Below, piece after piece: positions 25,763 to 35,793 of a stretch of DNA of 64,000 bases (the first letter of the stretch is position 1; each line of letters starts with the position of its first letter). A program made the position numbers and the translations under genes. The notes beneath the pieces were generated by a model. It was not told the origin of the DNA. It saw only the letters and a list, made by a program, of their open reading frames with translations, and did not search any database. The DNA comes from Sporosarcina sp. FSL W7-1349 (GTDB lineage Bacteria > Bacillota > Bacilli > Bacillales_A > Planococcaceae), in NCBI RefSeq assembly GCF_038003045.1, contig NZ_JBBOOK010000001.1:1302001-1366000 (forward strand), read 5' to 3'.

Positions 25763-26704
25763 TTGAAACGGCGCATCCTTTATATAAGCGGCGTCATTTC
25801 AGGCGTGTTTGCTGCCATCGCGACCTTGTTCGGCATTGTCGCGACGAATCGGTTGATGTTCATTAAAATGAAGGACCAAGAAGTGATTTTGAAGAGGGAA
25901 ACGTTGGCGAAGCGGTTCGACGAAAAATGGTATGAAACCGTCCGAAAAGAGGAATTATGGATTGATTCACCGATCGGCTACCGGCTGCGGGCGGTCTATC
26001 TGAAACCGCTCGATACGGATCGGACCGTCATTATTTGCCACGGCGTCACGGAGAATAAGATCAATTCCATGAAATATGCCCGACTATTTGAGCGCCTCGG
26101 TTTTAATTCCATTGTATACGACCATCGACGGCATGGAGATTCCGGCGGAAAGACGACTAGTTTCGGCTTCTACGAAAAGATCGATTTGCGGGCGATTGTC
26201 CATGCCGTGCGGAAACGAATCGGGCCGGACGCCTTGCTTGGCATCCACGGCGAATCGATGGGAGCCGCCACTACGATTTTGTATGCAGGGACGTTTGAAG
26301 ACGAAGCAGACTTCCACGTGTTGGATTGCCCTTTCTCGGATTTTTCGGAGCAAATCCTACATATTTTACGTCAGAACACACCGATTCGGACGACGATGGC
26401 CCTGCGGATCGCAAACCTTTTCTTACGTGTCCGCGACGGCTATACGTCGAAGCTTGTCTCGCCAAGGGAAGTGGTCGGAAATATGACGAAACCCGCCCTC
26501 TTCATCCACAGTCTGGAAGACGATTTCATCCTTCCGGCCATGTCCGAAGAGCTCTACGAGTTGAAACAAGGCGATAAGATGCTAAAGCTGTTCGAAAAAG
26601 GAGCACATGCCAAATCATTTAATGACAATCCAGAAGCTTATGAAGAGACCGTGCGCACGTTTTTAGTTCAATTCGGATTTTCTCCATATGAAAAACGCTG
26701 TTGA
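25763..26704 (+). CDS. Membrane-anchored alpha/beta hydrolase
   Basis: 313 residues starting at TTG (25763), nine bases after AGGAGG. Residues about 5-28 are a membrane anchor. The hydrolase fold shows VIICHGVTENK (oxyanion region), YDHRRHGDSGG, GIHGESMGAATTI (nucleophile Ser in GESMG), LFIHSLEDDFILP (Asp) and GAHAKSFND (His). Substrate unknown; the family includes esterases and acyl hydrolases of the BAAT/DUF1100-like group. Likely cotranscribed with the HMG-CoA lyase gene. Confidence 0.88.
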   Translation: MKRRILYISGVISGVFAAIATLFGIVATNRLMFIKMKDQEVILKRETLAKRFDEKWYETVRKEELWIDSPIGYRLRAVYLKPLDTDRTVIICHGVTENKINSMKYARLFERLGFNSIVYDHRRHGDSGGKTTSFGFYEKIDLRAIVHAVRKRIGPDALLGIHGESMGAATTILYAGTFEDEADFHVLDCPFSDFSEQILHILRQNTPIRTTMALRIANLFLRVRDGYTSKLVSPREVVGNMTKPALFIHSLEDDFILPAMSEELYELKQGDKMLKLFEKGAHAKSFNDNPEAYEETVRTFLVQFGFSPYEKRC

Positions 26705-26727
26705 CCAAGTGCCCAACAGCGTTTTTC
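26690..26727. terminator. Bidirectional terminator between convergent genes
   Basis: GAAAAACGCTGTTG pairs perfectly with CAACAGCGTTTTTC across a ten-base loop; it starts inside the hydrolase stop region. Confidence 0.9.
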
Positions 26728-26730
26728 ATT

Positions 26731-27099
26731 TCAATCTTGGAAAAAGCGATCCATTACTTCTTCCGTGCTCTGATCCTTCGTTGTCACAAGGAAACGTGAG
26801 TAGACTTCCATCCCCATTTCGATATCGTCATCCAGCAGTTCAAAGCAGTCCAGCACTTTGACAAGTTTCCAATGGACGGTTTCCCCGTATTGGTTCTCAT
26901 AGGACTGCTCATTGTCCTTCCCAAGTTGCTCGCCGAGAATGCAAGCTTCCTCCGACGATGAGGCTTTCACTAAAATATGGCTCTCTTCATAAGTTTTCAT
27001 CGTCGCATTATAATCGGCATCCACCCGCACCGGTTGCCCTTCATGAACGGATTCATATAAAAGAGCGACGGTAAACCATGTACAGTTATCAATTGACAT
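26731..27099 (-). CDS. DUF4288 domain protein
   Basis: 122 residues. WFTVALLYESVHEG, EESHILVKASSSEEACILGEQLGKDNEQSYEN and GETVHWKLVKVLDCFELLDD match the small soluble DUF4288 family of Firmicutes, for which no activity is known. ATG at 27099 follows AAAGGTGGG. It lies 40 bases after the DMT transporter gene and is probably read with it. Confidence 0.78.
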   Translation of the reverse strand: MSIDNCTWFTVALLYESVHEGQPVRVDADYNATMKTYEESHILVKASSSEEACILGEQLGKDNEQSYENQYGETVHWKLVKVLDCFELLDDDIEMGMEVYSRFLVTTKDQSTEEVMDRFFQD

Positions 27100-27139
27100 T
27101 GGGAACCCACCTTTCCAATTTCCCCGCTTTTAATATGTA

Positions 27140-28021
27140 TTACGTAATCTTCTCTATCTGTTTCTTTTTCAAAAATCCGGGCTTTGTCTCGGACAACAAA
27201 ATGGCGGTCAGGATGAAACACGCGCCAAGCAGCATCTTCAGCGTCAGCACTTCGCTTAGGAGGATGACGGAAAACACCATTCCCCAAAACGACTCGGTCG
27301 CCAGGATGATTGCCGCCTTCGTGTCGGATATAAACTTTTGGGCGATCGTCTGCAATAAAAACGCAAGCGTCGTCGAGAAAACCGCCAAATACAACAGTGG
27401 CAAGGCCCCGTTCGGATCCATGGAAAATCCTGTCTCCCCACGGAACAGGACGACAACGAAGCCGATCACCGATGCAGTCGCCATTTGGAGAAGTGTCAAC
27501 AAGACAGGATCTTCCTCCTTGACAAACCGCGCCGTGAAAAAGATATGAAAAGCGAACCCGACGGCACAAAAGAGTGTCAGCACATCCCCGACATTGACCT
27601 CTGCCGAAAATTGCAAAGAAAGCAAAGCCACCCCAATCAAAGCCAACACAGCCCCAGACAGTTCATACCAGTCAATTTTCCGCTTATAGATCAACCAACC
27701 GAGAAACGGGACGATGACTACATTGACTGCCGTGAGGAAGGCATTTTTCGACGGCGTCGTATATTGCAAGCCGACCGTTTGAAGTGCAAACGCCACATAG
27801 AGGAAAAATCCAAGAGCGGCCCCTTTCAACAAAGTGCTTTTTCGGATTCCCTTTAATTTCTTAGCAAACACCACACCTAACAAGAGGGCGCCGATGAAAA
27901 ATCGAGCCGCCAGGATTTGATAAGGGGTATAATGCTCCAACGCCACCGCGCTCGCCACAAAACCGCTCCCCCAAATGATGGCCGTCACGAGCAGCGCCAG
28001 TTCCCCGATATACTTTCGCAT
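27140..28021 (-). CDS. DMT superfamily (EamA) transporter
   Basis: 293 residues, ten hydrophobic segments in two EamA repeats (LLVTAIIWGSGFVASAVALEHYTPYQILAARF.. and TLFCAVGFAFHIFFTARFV..). Inner-membrane exporter of unknown metabolite. ATG at 28021 follows AAAGGGGGA; the longer frame from 28114 covers a structured leader instead. Distinct in sequence from the other DMT transporter at 17469-18371. Confidence 0.85.
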   Translation of the reverse strand: MRKYIGELALLVTAIIWGSGFVASAVALEHYTPYQILAARFFIGALLLGVVFAKKLKGIRKSTLLKGAALGFFLYVAFALQTVGLQYTTPSKNAFLTAVNVVIVPFLGWLIYKRKIDWYELSGAVLALIGVALLSLQFSAEVNVGDVLTLFCAVGFAFHIFFTARFVKEEDPVLLTLLQMATASVIGFVVVLFRGETGFSMDPNGALPLLYLAVFSTTLAFLLQTIAQKFISDTKAAIILATESFWGMVFSVILLSEVLTLKMLLGACFILTAILLSETKPGFLKKKQIEKIT

Positions 28022-28217
28022 GACATCTTCCCCCTTTCCGCCAACCCATCCGTCGGTAATTCCAATCCCGTCGGATAGAGATGAAACAAAAAACCACCTC
28101 TCCTGTGTGAACATCCTACAGAAAAAGCGGTTCGTTGGGAATCCCTATCCAAATCAACCCCCAAAAGGTTGTGCTTTTTACAGAACTGTCCCGCCTACTC
28201 GGCAGAACGGGATTCCT
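28022..28217 (-). other. Leader and terminators between yneF and the DMT gene
   Basis: On the minus strand two terminator-like structures follow one another. TCCCG..CGGGA at about 28192-28216 follows the yneF stop. A second stem, AACCGC/GTGGTT with inner TGT/ACA and then TTTTTT, lies at about 28090-28132, some 70 bases before the DMT start. The second may be a backup terminator or part of an attenuator; I see no known riboswitch. Confidence 0.4.
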
Positions 28218-28442
28218 TTATTTTTTATTGCTGATTTTGTTCATCTGATTCATCATTTGATTAATCTTCTTTTGTGAAGGCTTTTGGCCCATCTGCATCA
28301 TCATCATCCGTAACATCTCTTCATTGATTGGCGGGTTATCTTGCAAATATTTCATCATATATCGACGGGCAATGAAAAACCCAAGAGCTACACCACCAAT
28401 TAGCGCGACGATGATCAATAGGATCCACCATACTGGATTCAT
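28218..28442 (-). CDS. yneF: YneF family protein (UPF0154)
   Basis: 74 residues. One membrane helix ([25 protein letters not shown]) is followed by [37 protein letters not shown], the invariant part of UPF0154. Function unknown. It lies downstream of sirA as in B. subtilis, but has its own promoter and is separated by a terminator. AAGGAGGT precedes ATG. Confidence 0.93.
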   Translation of the reverse strand: MNPVWWILLIIVALIGGVALGFFIARRYMMKYLQDNPPINEEMLRMMMMQMGQKPSQKKINQMMNQMNKISNKK

Positions 28443-28492
28443 CCGCTATACCTCCTTCACTTCAGCAATTCGCATATACGCTACCATCAAGG

Positions 28493-28522
28493 ATTATACC
28501 CCATATCCGGCACGAATGGCAA
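28493..28522 (-). promoter_or_regulatory. Sigma-A promoter of yneF
   Basis: Minus-strand TTGCCA (28522-28517), 18-base spacer, TATAAT (28498-28493), about 50 bases before the yneF ATG. Confidence 0.65.
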
Positions 28523-28603
28523 TGACCAGATTGCAAATGTTGGAGCGGATCGGGACAATCATCTTACCGCTGGAACAAATAGGCGAGAGGCGGATTCATT
28601 TAA

Positions 28604-28652
28604 ATAAAAAAAAGAGCCTCCTCCGCTTGGTTGCGTACCGGTGGCCTCTTCT
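28604..28652 (-). terminator. Terminator of sirA
   Basis: AAGAGGCC and GGCTCTTT pair on the minus strand, followed by a run of T. Confidence 0.75.
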
Positions 28653-28674
28653 TGTAGGTCTTCTATGCAATTGT

Positions 28675-29124
28675 TCATAAGGATACCGTTTCGCCCCCGA
28701 AACCAAAATCTGCGGTCTTGACCGGCTTCAGCCAGCCCCATTCCCGACGATCATCCATAATAGCGAAGAAACGGTCATCTGATGCGGACAACGCCACGAA
28801 CAGATCCAAATCGAGCATCCGGGATCCATCGCAATTCACATGAAGGGCATGAGACGACAAGGTAATGGAAATCGACCCTTTCACCGGATGGGTCAGGCGA
28901 TATGCGCCGTCCATCTGCTCCATTGTCGTAAATCCCCTTTCCAAATTGGAAATGATAGCGCTGTCAATCAACTCCTCTTCCAAGTGTTCGCACAAGTAAT
29001 GGATCTGCTGTTGATCCACTGCCCGCCGTCCATCTTTTTTCAGAAGATCATACAATTGCCGTTCTCGTCCGATAATATACGATTGATACCTTTCTTTCAC
29101 TCTGTAAATGCCGTACGATCTCAT
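28675..29124 (-). CDS. sirA: Sporulation inhibitor of replication SirA
   Basis: 149 residues. YGIYRVKERYQSYIIGRERQLYDLL, the middle QQIHYLCEHL and the C-terminal FFAIMDDRREWGWLKPVKTADFGFGG fit the SirA (YneE) family, which binds DnaA domain I and blocks initiation once Spo0A is active. Position between tkt and yneF matches B. subtilis. ATG at 29124 has the right spacing to AGGAGGT; ATG at 29133 is too close. Three Spo0A boxes precede it. Confidence 0.88.
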   Translation of the reverse strand: MRSYGIYRVKERYQSYIIGRERQLYDLLKKDGRRAVDQQQIHYLCEHLEEELIDSAIISNLERGFTTMEQMDGAYRLTHPVKGSISITLSSHALHVNCDGSRMLDLDLFVALSASDDRFFAIMDDRREWGWLKPVKTADFGFGGETVSL

Positions 29125-29193
29125 GACATCCACCTCCTATTTGAAGCTTACACGATGCTGCATGAAAAGGTTGTCAGTTTGCGGAAAGGAATG

Positions 29194-29229
29194 ACTCTAT
29201 TATTGTCGGAAATGTTCGACAATCGACAA
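29194..29229 (-). promoter_or_regulatory. Spo0A boxes and promoter of sirA
   Basis: 0A-box-like sequences: TTGTCGGA (29203-29210), TTCGACAA (29215-29222, exact inverse of TTGTCGAA) and ATCGACAA (29222-29229). A minus-strand -35 TTGTCG (29222-29217) and -10 TAGAGT (29199-29194), 17 bases apart, overlap them, the usual layout of a Spo0A-activated sigma-A promoter. Confidence 0.75.
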
Positions 29230-29234
29230 AGGAA

Positions 29235-29281
29235 TAAAAAGGCTGTTCCGTAAACCAAATTCCCGGGTATACAGAACAGCC
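29235..29281 (-). terminator. Terminator of tkt
   Basis: GGCTGTTC and GAACAGCC pair on the minus strand and are followed by TTTTTATT. Confidence 0.85.
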
Positions 29282-29407
29282 CATGACACTTCTAACAGAG
29301 CTCTCCCGACGGAACCGACTATGTCGAGATCCGTCGAAGAGTCCTCAAACAATTATTGAATTCTTAGAATCTGCCAGTCAAGGCAAGATCCTTATTTTAG
29401 CTGTGGA

Positions 29408-31414
29408 TTAGCGTTGGACCAATGATTTTACTTTGGCGACGACATTCTCTTCGGTAAATCCATACTCGCGGATGACAGTATTGCCTGGCGCGCTCGCACC
29501 GAACGTATCGATGGCCAAGACATCACCGGCGTCGCCTGTATACTTATGCCAGCCGAGAGAAGAACCCATTTCAATCGCCAGGCGAGCCTTCACTTCTTTC
29601 GGAAGGATCGATTGCTTATAGGCTTCATCCTGCTGCTCGAACAGATCCCAAGACGGCATAGAAACGACTGAAGCATCGATTCCTTCTTCCCGGAGTTGTT
29701 CCTGAGCGGATACGGCAAGATTCACTTCAGAGCCAGTTGCAATCAGGATAGCATCCGCCTGTTCCTTCGTAGCAGGTGAGACGACATAAGCGCCTTTTTG
29801 CACGCCGTCCATCGCGGATTCCGCTGTTGTCGGCAGAACTTTCAAGTTTTGGCGCGACAGCACGAGGACGGTCGGACGGTTTTCCGAAGTAACGGCCACG
29901 TTCCAAGCGGCAATTGTCTCGTTCGCATCTGCCGGACGGATAACGGATAGTCCCGGCATAGCCCGCAAAGAAGCCAAGTGCTCAATCGGCTCATGAGTCG
30001 GGCCATCTTCCCCGACAGCCACGCTGTCATGAGTGAAGACATACGTTACCGGAACGCCCATCAGGGCGGATAGCCGGATTGCCGGACGGACGTAGTCACT
30101 GAAGACGAAGAACGTACCGCCGAACACATGAAGGCCTCCGTGGAGAGCCATTCCGTTCAGAGCGGCGCCCATTGCGAATTCACGGACACCAAACCATATA
30201 TTCCGCCCTGCGTAATCGCCAGGGAGGAAATCTCCAGCGCCTTTAATCGTCGTTTTATTCGACCCGGCAAGGTCTGCGCTTCCACCGAAGAAGGAAGGGA
30301 GCACTTTAGCAATCGCATTAATGGCATCCCCGGAGGAAGACCGTGTCGCATGCGATGTACCCGTTTCATAAGAAGGAAGAGCTTGTTCAAAGCCTTCCGG
30401 CAGCTTCCCGGCAATCGCATCTTTCAATTGCTGTGCGAGCTCTGCGTGCTTCGACTCGTATTGCTCGAACAGTTCGTTCCACTGCTGTTCCTTTTGCACG
30501 CCCAGCTTCTCGGCGGCTTCTTGGAATGTTTCATAGACGCCGTCTGGAACATGAAAGTCCTCTTCAAACGTCCATTTGTAATATTCCTTCGTCAATTTCA
30601 TCTCATCTTCCCCAAGCGGCATGCCGTGTGCATCGGCTTTGCCAGCCCGGTTCGGCGATCCGTACCCGATGACCGTCTTCACTTCGATGATCGTCGGTCC
30701 ACCGGAATTCTTCTTCGCATCTTCAATTGCTTTGGAAATCAACCCGATATTATTGCCGTCTTCCACACGCAAATAATTCCACCCGTATGATTCAAAACGT
30801 TTCTGGATATTTTCCGAAAACGCCATTTGGAGATCTCCATCGAGTGAAATATCATTGCTGTCATAGAGGACGATCAATTTATCCAGCTGTAGATGACCCG
30901 CCAGTGAAATGGCTTCCGACGCAACACCTTCCATCAAGTCGCCATCTCCGCAAAGGGCGTACGTATGATGGTCGACGATATCGAAGCCGGGTTGGTTATA
31001 GGTAGCAGCCAGGTGTTTTTCCGCCATGGCCATCCCGACTGCCATGCCAATCCCTTGTCCAAGCGGGCCCGTTGTCGCTTCCACTCCGACAGTGTGCCCG
31101 TATTCCGGGTGCCCCGGGGTTTTGGATCCCCACTGGCGGAAGTTTTTGATTTCTTCCATAGGAAGGCCGTAACCGGCAAGATGAAGCAAACTATAAAGCA
31201 ACATGGACCCATGCCCTGCGGATAGGACAAACCGATCGCGGTTAAACCAGTCCGGGTTTGAAGGGTTATGGTGCATATGTTTTGTCCATAGTGTATAGGC
31301 CATTGGAGCCGCGCCCATCGGCAAGCCGGGGTGCCCGGAGTTCGCCTTCTCGATTGCATCGATCGAAAGCGTCCGTATTGTATCAATTGCTAATTGGTCA
31401 ATCTGTTGGGTCAT
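29408..31414 (-). CDS. tkt: Transketolase
   Basis: 668 residues, full length. The N-terminus [24 protein letters not shown], the thiamine diphosphate motif [19 protein letters not shown], and the pyrimidine-domain [20 protein letters not shown] are all present. It transfers two-carbon ketol units in the non-oxidative pentose phosphate pathway in the cytoplasm. GGAAAGG precedes ATG. Located next to ynzC and sirA as in B. subtilis; it is a single-gene unit with its own terminator. Confidence 0.98.
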   Translation of the reverse strand: MTQQIDQLAIDTIRTLSIDAIEKANSGHPGLPMGAAPMAYTLWTKHMHHNPSNPDWFNRDRFVLSAGHGSMLLYSLLHLAGYGLPMEEIKNFRQWGSKTPGHPEYGHTVGVEATTGPLGQGIGMAVGMAMAEKHLAATYNQPGFDIVDHHTYALCGDGDLMEGVASEAISLAGHLQLDKLIVLYDSNDISLDGDLQMAFSENIQKRFESYGWNYLRVEDGNNIGLISKAIEDAKKNSGGPTIIEVKTVIGYGSPNRAGKADAHGMPLGEDEMKLTKEYYKWTFEEDFHVPDGVYETFQEAAEKLGVQKEQQWNELFEQYESKHAELAQQLKDAIAGKLPEGFEQALPSYETGTSHATRSSSGDAINAIAKVLPSFFGGSADLAGSNKTTIKGAGDFLPGDYAGRNIWFGVREFAMGAALNGMALHGGLHVFGGTFFVFSDYVRPAIRLSALMGVPVTYVFTHDSVAVGEDGPTHEPIEHLASLRAMPGLSVIRPADANETIAAWNVAVTSENRPTVLVLSRQNLKVLPTTAESAMDGVQKGAYVVSPATKEQADAILIATGSEVNLAVSAQEQLREEGIDASVVSMPSWDLFEQQDEAYKQSILPKEVKARLAIEMGSSLGWHKYTGDAGDVLAIDTFGASAPGNTVIREYGFTEENVVAKVKSLVQR

Positions 31415-31508
31415 GCAAAGTACATCCTTTCCCGTTCCATCTATTTTCTACACCTTCCATTTTAGACAAAGGGCGGCATAAATACAATTGACAAAATACT
31501 TTCGCATG

Positions 31509-31742
31509 TCAATTGAGATATTTGCCGTCACGGACGCGTTTCACTTTTTCAGGTGTCACGTCATTGCCCTCTGGATCAATTACTTTCACATGTTCAATGG
31601 TATCCCTCATAGTGGAACGGAAGGTTTCCAAATACTCTTTCCGCAATTGGGTCTGTTCTTTCGCTTCTTCGATTGAAAGCCCGGTTGTCTTCGATTTTTT
31701 AGATAATTCATTGATCCGTTTGATTTTCTCTTCTGAAAGCAT
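31509..31742 (-). CDS. ynzC: DUF896 family protein (UPF0291, YnzC)
   Basis: 77 residues: MLSEEKIKRINELSKKSKTTGLSIEEAKEQ then LRKEYLETFRSTMRDTIEHVKVIDPEG, the invariant DUF896 pattern of a short two-helix hairpin protein. In B. subtilis it is the third gene of the LexA-controlled yneA-yneB-ynzC operon, and the order is kept here. ATG at 31742 follows GGAGGA; the longer frame has no binding site. Confidence 0.92.
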   Translation of the reverse strand: MLSEEKIKRINELSKKSKTTGLSIEEAKEQTQLRKEYLETFRSTMRDTIEHVKVIDPEGNDVTPEKVKRVRDGKYLN

Positions 31743-31809
31743 GACTGTTCCTCCATCCAAATATGAGCTTAAGAGAAACGTATACAAATTGGGCGGAAAG
31801 TGCAATCAA

Positions 31810-32786
<977 letters not shown>

Positions 32787-32804
32787 GTTAAAAATCCCCC
32801 CGTA

Positions 32805-32818
32805 CGAATATAAGTTCG
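32805..32818. promoter_or_regulatory. LexA box 1 (yneA leader)
   Basis: CGAATATAAGTTCG, one mismatch from the CGAAC-N4-GTTCG palindrome, just before the yneA ribosome binding site. Confidence 0.8.
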
Positions 32819-32832
32819 GAATACTTGTTCTC

Positions 32833-32862
32833 ATTATACGAACATACACTCGTACTTGTCAA
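32833..32862 (-). promoter_or_regulatory. yneA promoter with LexA box 2
   Basis: Minus-strand TTGACA (32862-32857), 18-base spacer, TATAAT (32838-32833): a near-consensus promoter. LexA box 2, CGAACATACACTCG (32839-32852), fills the spacer, so bound LexA excludes RNA polymerase. Confidence 0.85.
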
Positions 32863-32872
32863 CCTCTTTTTT

Positions 32873-32912
32873 CGAACTTGCGTTTGCTTATTAGCCGAAC
32901 ACCTGTTATACT
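32873..32912 (+). promoter_or_regulatory. lexA promoter with LexA box 3
   Basis: TTGCTT (32884-32889), 17-base spacer, TATACT (32907-32912). LexA box 3, CGAACTTGCGTTTG (32873-32886), overlaps the -35, giving autorepression. Confidence 0.85.
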
Positions 32913-32965
32913 GGAAATTAAGAAAACCTATAATTTACTAGATTGTTAGTTGAGAGGTGAATGAT

Positions 32966-33586
32966 TTGAAGAAGATTTCAAAGAGGCAAGAGGATATTTT
33001 GACTTTCATTAAAGATGAAGTCAGAGCGAAAGGGTACCCGCCATCCGTTCGTGAAATCGGGGAAGCGGTCGGCCTTGCATCCAGTTCTACTGTCCATGGC
33101 CATTTGGCAAGGCTGGAAAGCAAAGGGTATATCCGCCGGGACCCTACGAAACCGCGCGCGATTGAAGTGCTCGATCCGGAAGGGCTCGATGCGATGAAAC
33201 CGGGAGTGCTTCATGTTCCGCTTGTCGGGAAAGTTACAGCGGGGCTTCCGATCACTGCTGTGGAAAACATTGAGGAGTATTTCCCCCTTCCTGAATCATT
33301 CGGCACGAGCGAAGATAACCTGTTCATGCTGGAGATTGTCGGGGAAAGTATGATTGACGCGGGAATCTTGAACGGGGATCATGTCGTCGTCAAGCAACAG
33401 CAAACAGCCCAGAACGGCGAAATCGTCGTTGCCATGACGGATGAAGACGAAGCCACGGTCAAACGGTTCTTTAAAGAGAAAGACTATTTCCGCCTTCAAC
33501 CGGAGAACCCTTCCATGGATCCGATCATCGTTAACAATGTCACCATCCTTGGAAAAGTCGTCGGCGTTTATCGTATGATTCATTGA
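32966..33586 (+). CDS. lexA: SOS repressor LexA
   Basis: 206 residues from TTG at 32966. N-terminal winged helix [46 protein letters not shown]; cleavage site Ala92-Gly93 (VTAGLP); catalytic Ser128 (GESMI) and Lys166 (EATVKRF). The TTG start is preferred because GAGGTGA lies six bases before it and the length then matches B. subtilis LexA; GTG at 32957 is itself part of that binding site. LexA represses the SOS genes until RecA filaments stimulate self-cleavage. Confidence 0.96.
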   Translation: MKKISKRQEDILTFIKDEVRAKGYPPSVREIGEAVGLASSSTVHGHLARLESKGYIRRDPTKPRAIEVLDPEGLDAMKPGVLHVPLVGKVTAGLPITAVENIEEYFPLPESFGTSEDNLFMLEIVGESMIDAGILNGDHVVVKQQQTAQNGEIVVAMTDEDEATVKRFFKEKDYFRLQPENPSMDPIIVNNVTILGKVVGVYRMIH

Positions 33587-33591
33587 ATGTA

Positions 33592-33637
33592 AAAAGAGCT
33601 GCCCTACGCTTAAATGGCGTAGTAGGCAGCTCTTTTT
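33592..33637 (+). terminator. Terminator of lexA
   Basis: AAAGAGCTGCC / GGCAGCTCTTT with an inner TACGC / GCGTA stem, followed by TTTT. Confidence 0.9.
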
Positions 33638-33660
33638 TGGTTGAAGGGGGGAGAAGGGGG

Positions 33661-33752
33661 TATGATAGTATCCATGTTAGCCATGACAGTTCGGCCGATT
33701 GCCATGACAGTTCCAACTTTCTCCACGACAGTTCGCACGAGTCATGTCAGTC
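33661..33752. repeat. Short array of CATGACAGTTC boxes, ~21-bp period
   Basis: CATGACAG-like boxes begin at 33661 (TATGATAG), 33682, 33703, 33724 (CACGACAG) and 33743 (CATGTCAG): steps of 21, 21, 21 and 19. The three central units continue with TTC. It lies between the lexA terminator and the convergent ynbB stop. The period matches the arrays at 1803 and 6456 although the unit sequence is unrelated. Confidence 0.75.
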
Positions 33753-33768
33753 CCCCCTCCAACGCTTA

Positions 33769-35031
33769 CTACCCTAGCAAGTTCCCTTGAACCAGCTTCC
33801 ATGTCGAGGCCAGCACTGCGGCTTTCACATGCTCATACGTCAATCCACCTTGGACGTACGCCGTATATGGGGGACGGATCGGGCCGTCTGCGGTCAATTC
33901 GATGCTGGAACCTTGGATGAAAGTGCCGGCCGCCATGATGACATCGTCAGCGTAGCCCGGCATATAGGACGGCTCCGGCGCAAAATGCGCATCAATTGGC
34001 GAGTTCTCTTGGATCGTTTGGCAAAATGCAATCATCTGCTTCGCCGTATCAAACGACACCGATTGGATCAAATCGGTCCGTTTCTCCGAATAATGGGGCG
34101 TCGTCCGCATGCCGTAGCTTTCCAACAACGCAGCCGTGAATAAAGCCCCTTTTAGCGCTTGGCTCACGACATGAGGCGCTAGGAAGAAACCCTGATACAT
34201 TTCCAATAGCGTATCAAGCGAAGCACCCGCTTCCGCTCCGAGCCCAGGCGACGTCATCCGGTATGCACATTTTTCCACAAGATCTGCTTTGCCTGCGATG
34301 TATCCGCCGGTGCGTGCCAATCCCCCACCCGGGTTTTTAATGAGAGAGCCCGCCATCAAGTCTGCTCCGACCTCGGTCGGCTCCTGCTCCTCGACAAATT
34401 CGCCGTAGCAATTATCGACGAAGACGATCACTTCCGGATGGATGTCTTTCACAAAACGCACCATTTCTTCAATCTGTCCAACGGTGAAGGAAGGGCGGTC
34501 CGAATATCCTTTCGAGCGCTGTATGCCAATCATTTTCGTAGTCGGCTTGATACTCGTCGCCACTTGATCAAAGTCGACAGAGCCATCTTCCAGCAAATCG
34601 ATATGGCGATAGCCGATCCCATAGTCGGCAAGCGAGCCGGTATCCTTCCCTTTCCCGGATACGATCGACTCCAACGTGTCGTACGGTTTTCCTGTAATGT
34701 ACAGCAGTTCATCGCCGGGGCGTAAAATACCGAACAGGCTGATGGAAATTGCATGCGTTCCGGAGATGATCTGATTGCGTACGAGACAAGCTTCTGCGCC
34801 GAATACATCGGCATACACGCGTTCCAACACATCCCGGCCGCTGTCGTCATAACCATATCCAGTCGAGCCGGTCAGATGGAAATCGCTCACTTTATTATGA
34901 CGGAAAGCGGCGAGCACTTTCCGCTGATTGGTAAACGCAGTTCGTTCAATCGTCTTGAAGTACGGAGCCAGTTTCAGTTCCATGGCTTCCGCTTGTTCCC
35001 AAAGTGATTCATCATATCGTTCCACTTGCAT
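33769..35031 (-). CDS. ynbB: Methionine gamma-lyase/aluminium-resistance family PLP enzyme (YnbB)
   Basis: 420 residues, the length of B. subtilis YnbB. NKVSDFHLTGSTGYGYDDSGRDVLERVYADVFGAEACLVRNQIISGTHAI, VFVDNCYGEFVEEQEPTEVGADLMAGSLIKNPGGG (PLP-binding lysine) and PYTAYVQGGLTYEHVK fit the family. These are fold-type I PLP enzymes, sometimes called aluminium resistance protein; the true reaction is uncertain. ATG at 35031 is used since GGGGAA lies before it. In B. subtilis ynbB also sits near hfq and glnR. Confidence 0.88.
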   Translation of the reverse strand: MQVERYDESLWEQAEAMELKLAPYFKTIERTAFTNQRKVLAAFRHNKVSDFHLTGSTGYGYDDSGRDVLERVYADVFGAEACLVRNQIISGTHAISISLFGILRPGDELLYITGKPYDTLESIVSGKGKDTGSLADYGIGYRHIDLLEDGSVDFDQVATSIKPTTKMIGIQRSKGYSDRPSFTVGQIEEMVRFVKDIHPEVIVFVDNCYGEFVEEQEPTEVGADLMAGSLIKNPGGGLARTGGYIAGKADLVEKCAYRMTSPGLGAEAGASLDTLLEMYQGFFLAPHVVSQALKGALFTAALLESYGMRTTPHYSEKRTDLIQSVSFDTAKQMIAFCQTIQENSPIDAHFAPEPSYMPGYADDVIMAAGTFIQGSSIELTADGPIRPPYTAYVQGGLTYEHVKAAVLASTWKLVQGNLLG

Positions 35032-35180
35032 ATTGATATTCCCCATTCTTTTAAGTATTCTTTCCCATCTTAACAGTCCTTTGCCAGAGGTCAAGATGCG
35101 GCTTTACTCCACAGGAAGATTATGCAATATTGTAAACAATAGAATCTTAATGGACCGGGCTTTCGAATGGAGGGGCTCTT

Positions 35181-35786
35181 TTGGCTTGGGATGTGTTCAG
35201 TTTTATCGGGGCTGCGGCATTTGCCATATCAGGGGCAATTGTCGCAATGGAAGAGGATTATGATTTTTTGGGTGTCTATATATTGGGCATGATCACTGCT
35301 TTTGGCGGGGGTGCGATGCGGAATGTGCTAATCGGCGTGCCGGTGGATGTATTATGGAGCCAGCATTTCCTGTTTTTTGTGGCGACGTTCTTGATTGTCC
35401 TCATTTTCTTTTTCTCCAAATACGTTCTGTCCCCTTGGAACCGGTGGGGCTCCTATTTCGATGCGATCGGACTCGGCGCGTTCGCCATCCAGGGGGCCAT
35501 GCTTGCCATCGATTTGGACATGTCCTTGTTTGCGGTCATCGTAGCCGCAGTGTTGACGGGTTCGGGGGGCGGCGTTTTGCGGGATATCCTGGCAGGCCGA
35601 AAGCCGCTCGTCTTCAAAGATGAAATTTACGCAAGCTGGGCCGCATTGGCCGGGTTTCTTGTTGGACTGGGGCTATTCAAAAGCGATCTCGCTCTTTATT
35701 GCTTGTTGATCGTGACCGCTGGATTGCGCATCCTGTCGGTCGTTTTTCAAATCAAATTACCGAAAGGAAAACTGCAGAAGGAATAA
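35181..35786 (+). CDS. TRIC-like cation channel family protein (UPF0126)
   Basis: 201 residues with seven hydrophobic helices in two repeats, each containing the family glycine motifs (ITAFGGGAMRNVLIG and AVLTGSGGGVLRDILAG). Relatives are trimeric intracellular cation channels; a role in potassium or glycine movement has been suggested for bacterial members. The start is TTG (35181) after GGAGGGG. Single-gene unit lying between the minus-strand genes ynbB and hfq. Confidence 0.9.
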   Translation: MAWDVFSFIGAAAFAISGAIVAMEEDYDFLGVYILGMITAFGGGAMRNVLIGVPVDVLWSQHFLFFVATFLIVLIFFFSKYVLSPWNRWGSYFDAIGLGAFAIQGAMLAIDLDMSLFAVIVAAVLTGSGGGVLRDILAGRKPLVFKDEIYASWAALAGFLVGLGLFKSDLALYCLLIVTAGLRILSVVFQIKLPKGKLQKE

Positions 35787-35793
35787 ATACAAA

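Noticed and set aside
28080..28140. T-box or preQ1 riboswitch
   Set aside because: The AGGTGG-like stretch lacks the T-box core and specifier loop, and no preQ1 pseudoknot pattern is present.
28324..28680. Plus-strand open frame of 118 residues over yneF/sirA gap
   Set aside because: Mostly antisense to yneF and its promoter; no binding site. The peptide near the end looks protein-like, but nothing supports expression.
30128..30790. Plus-strand open frame of 220 residues
   Set aside because: Antisense to tkt; no ribosome binding site and unnatural composition.
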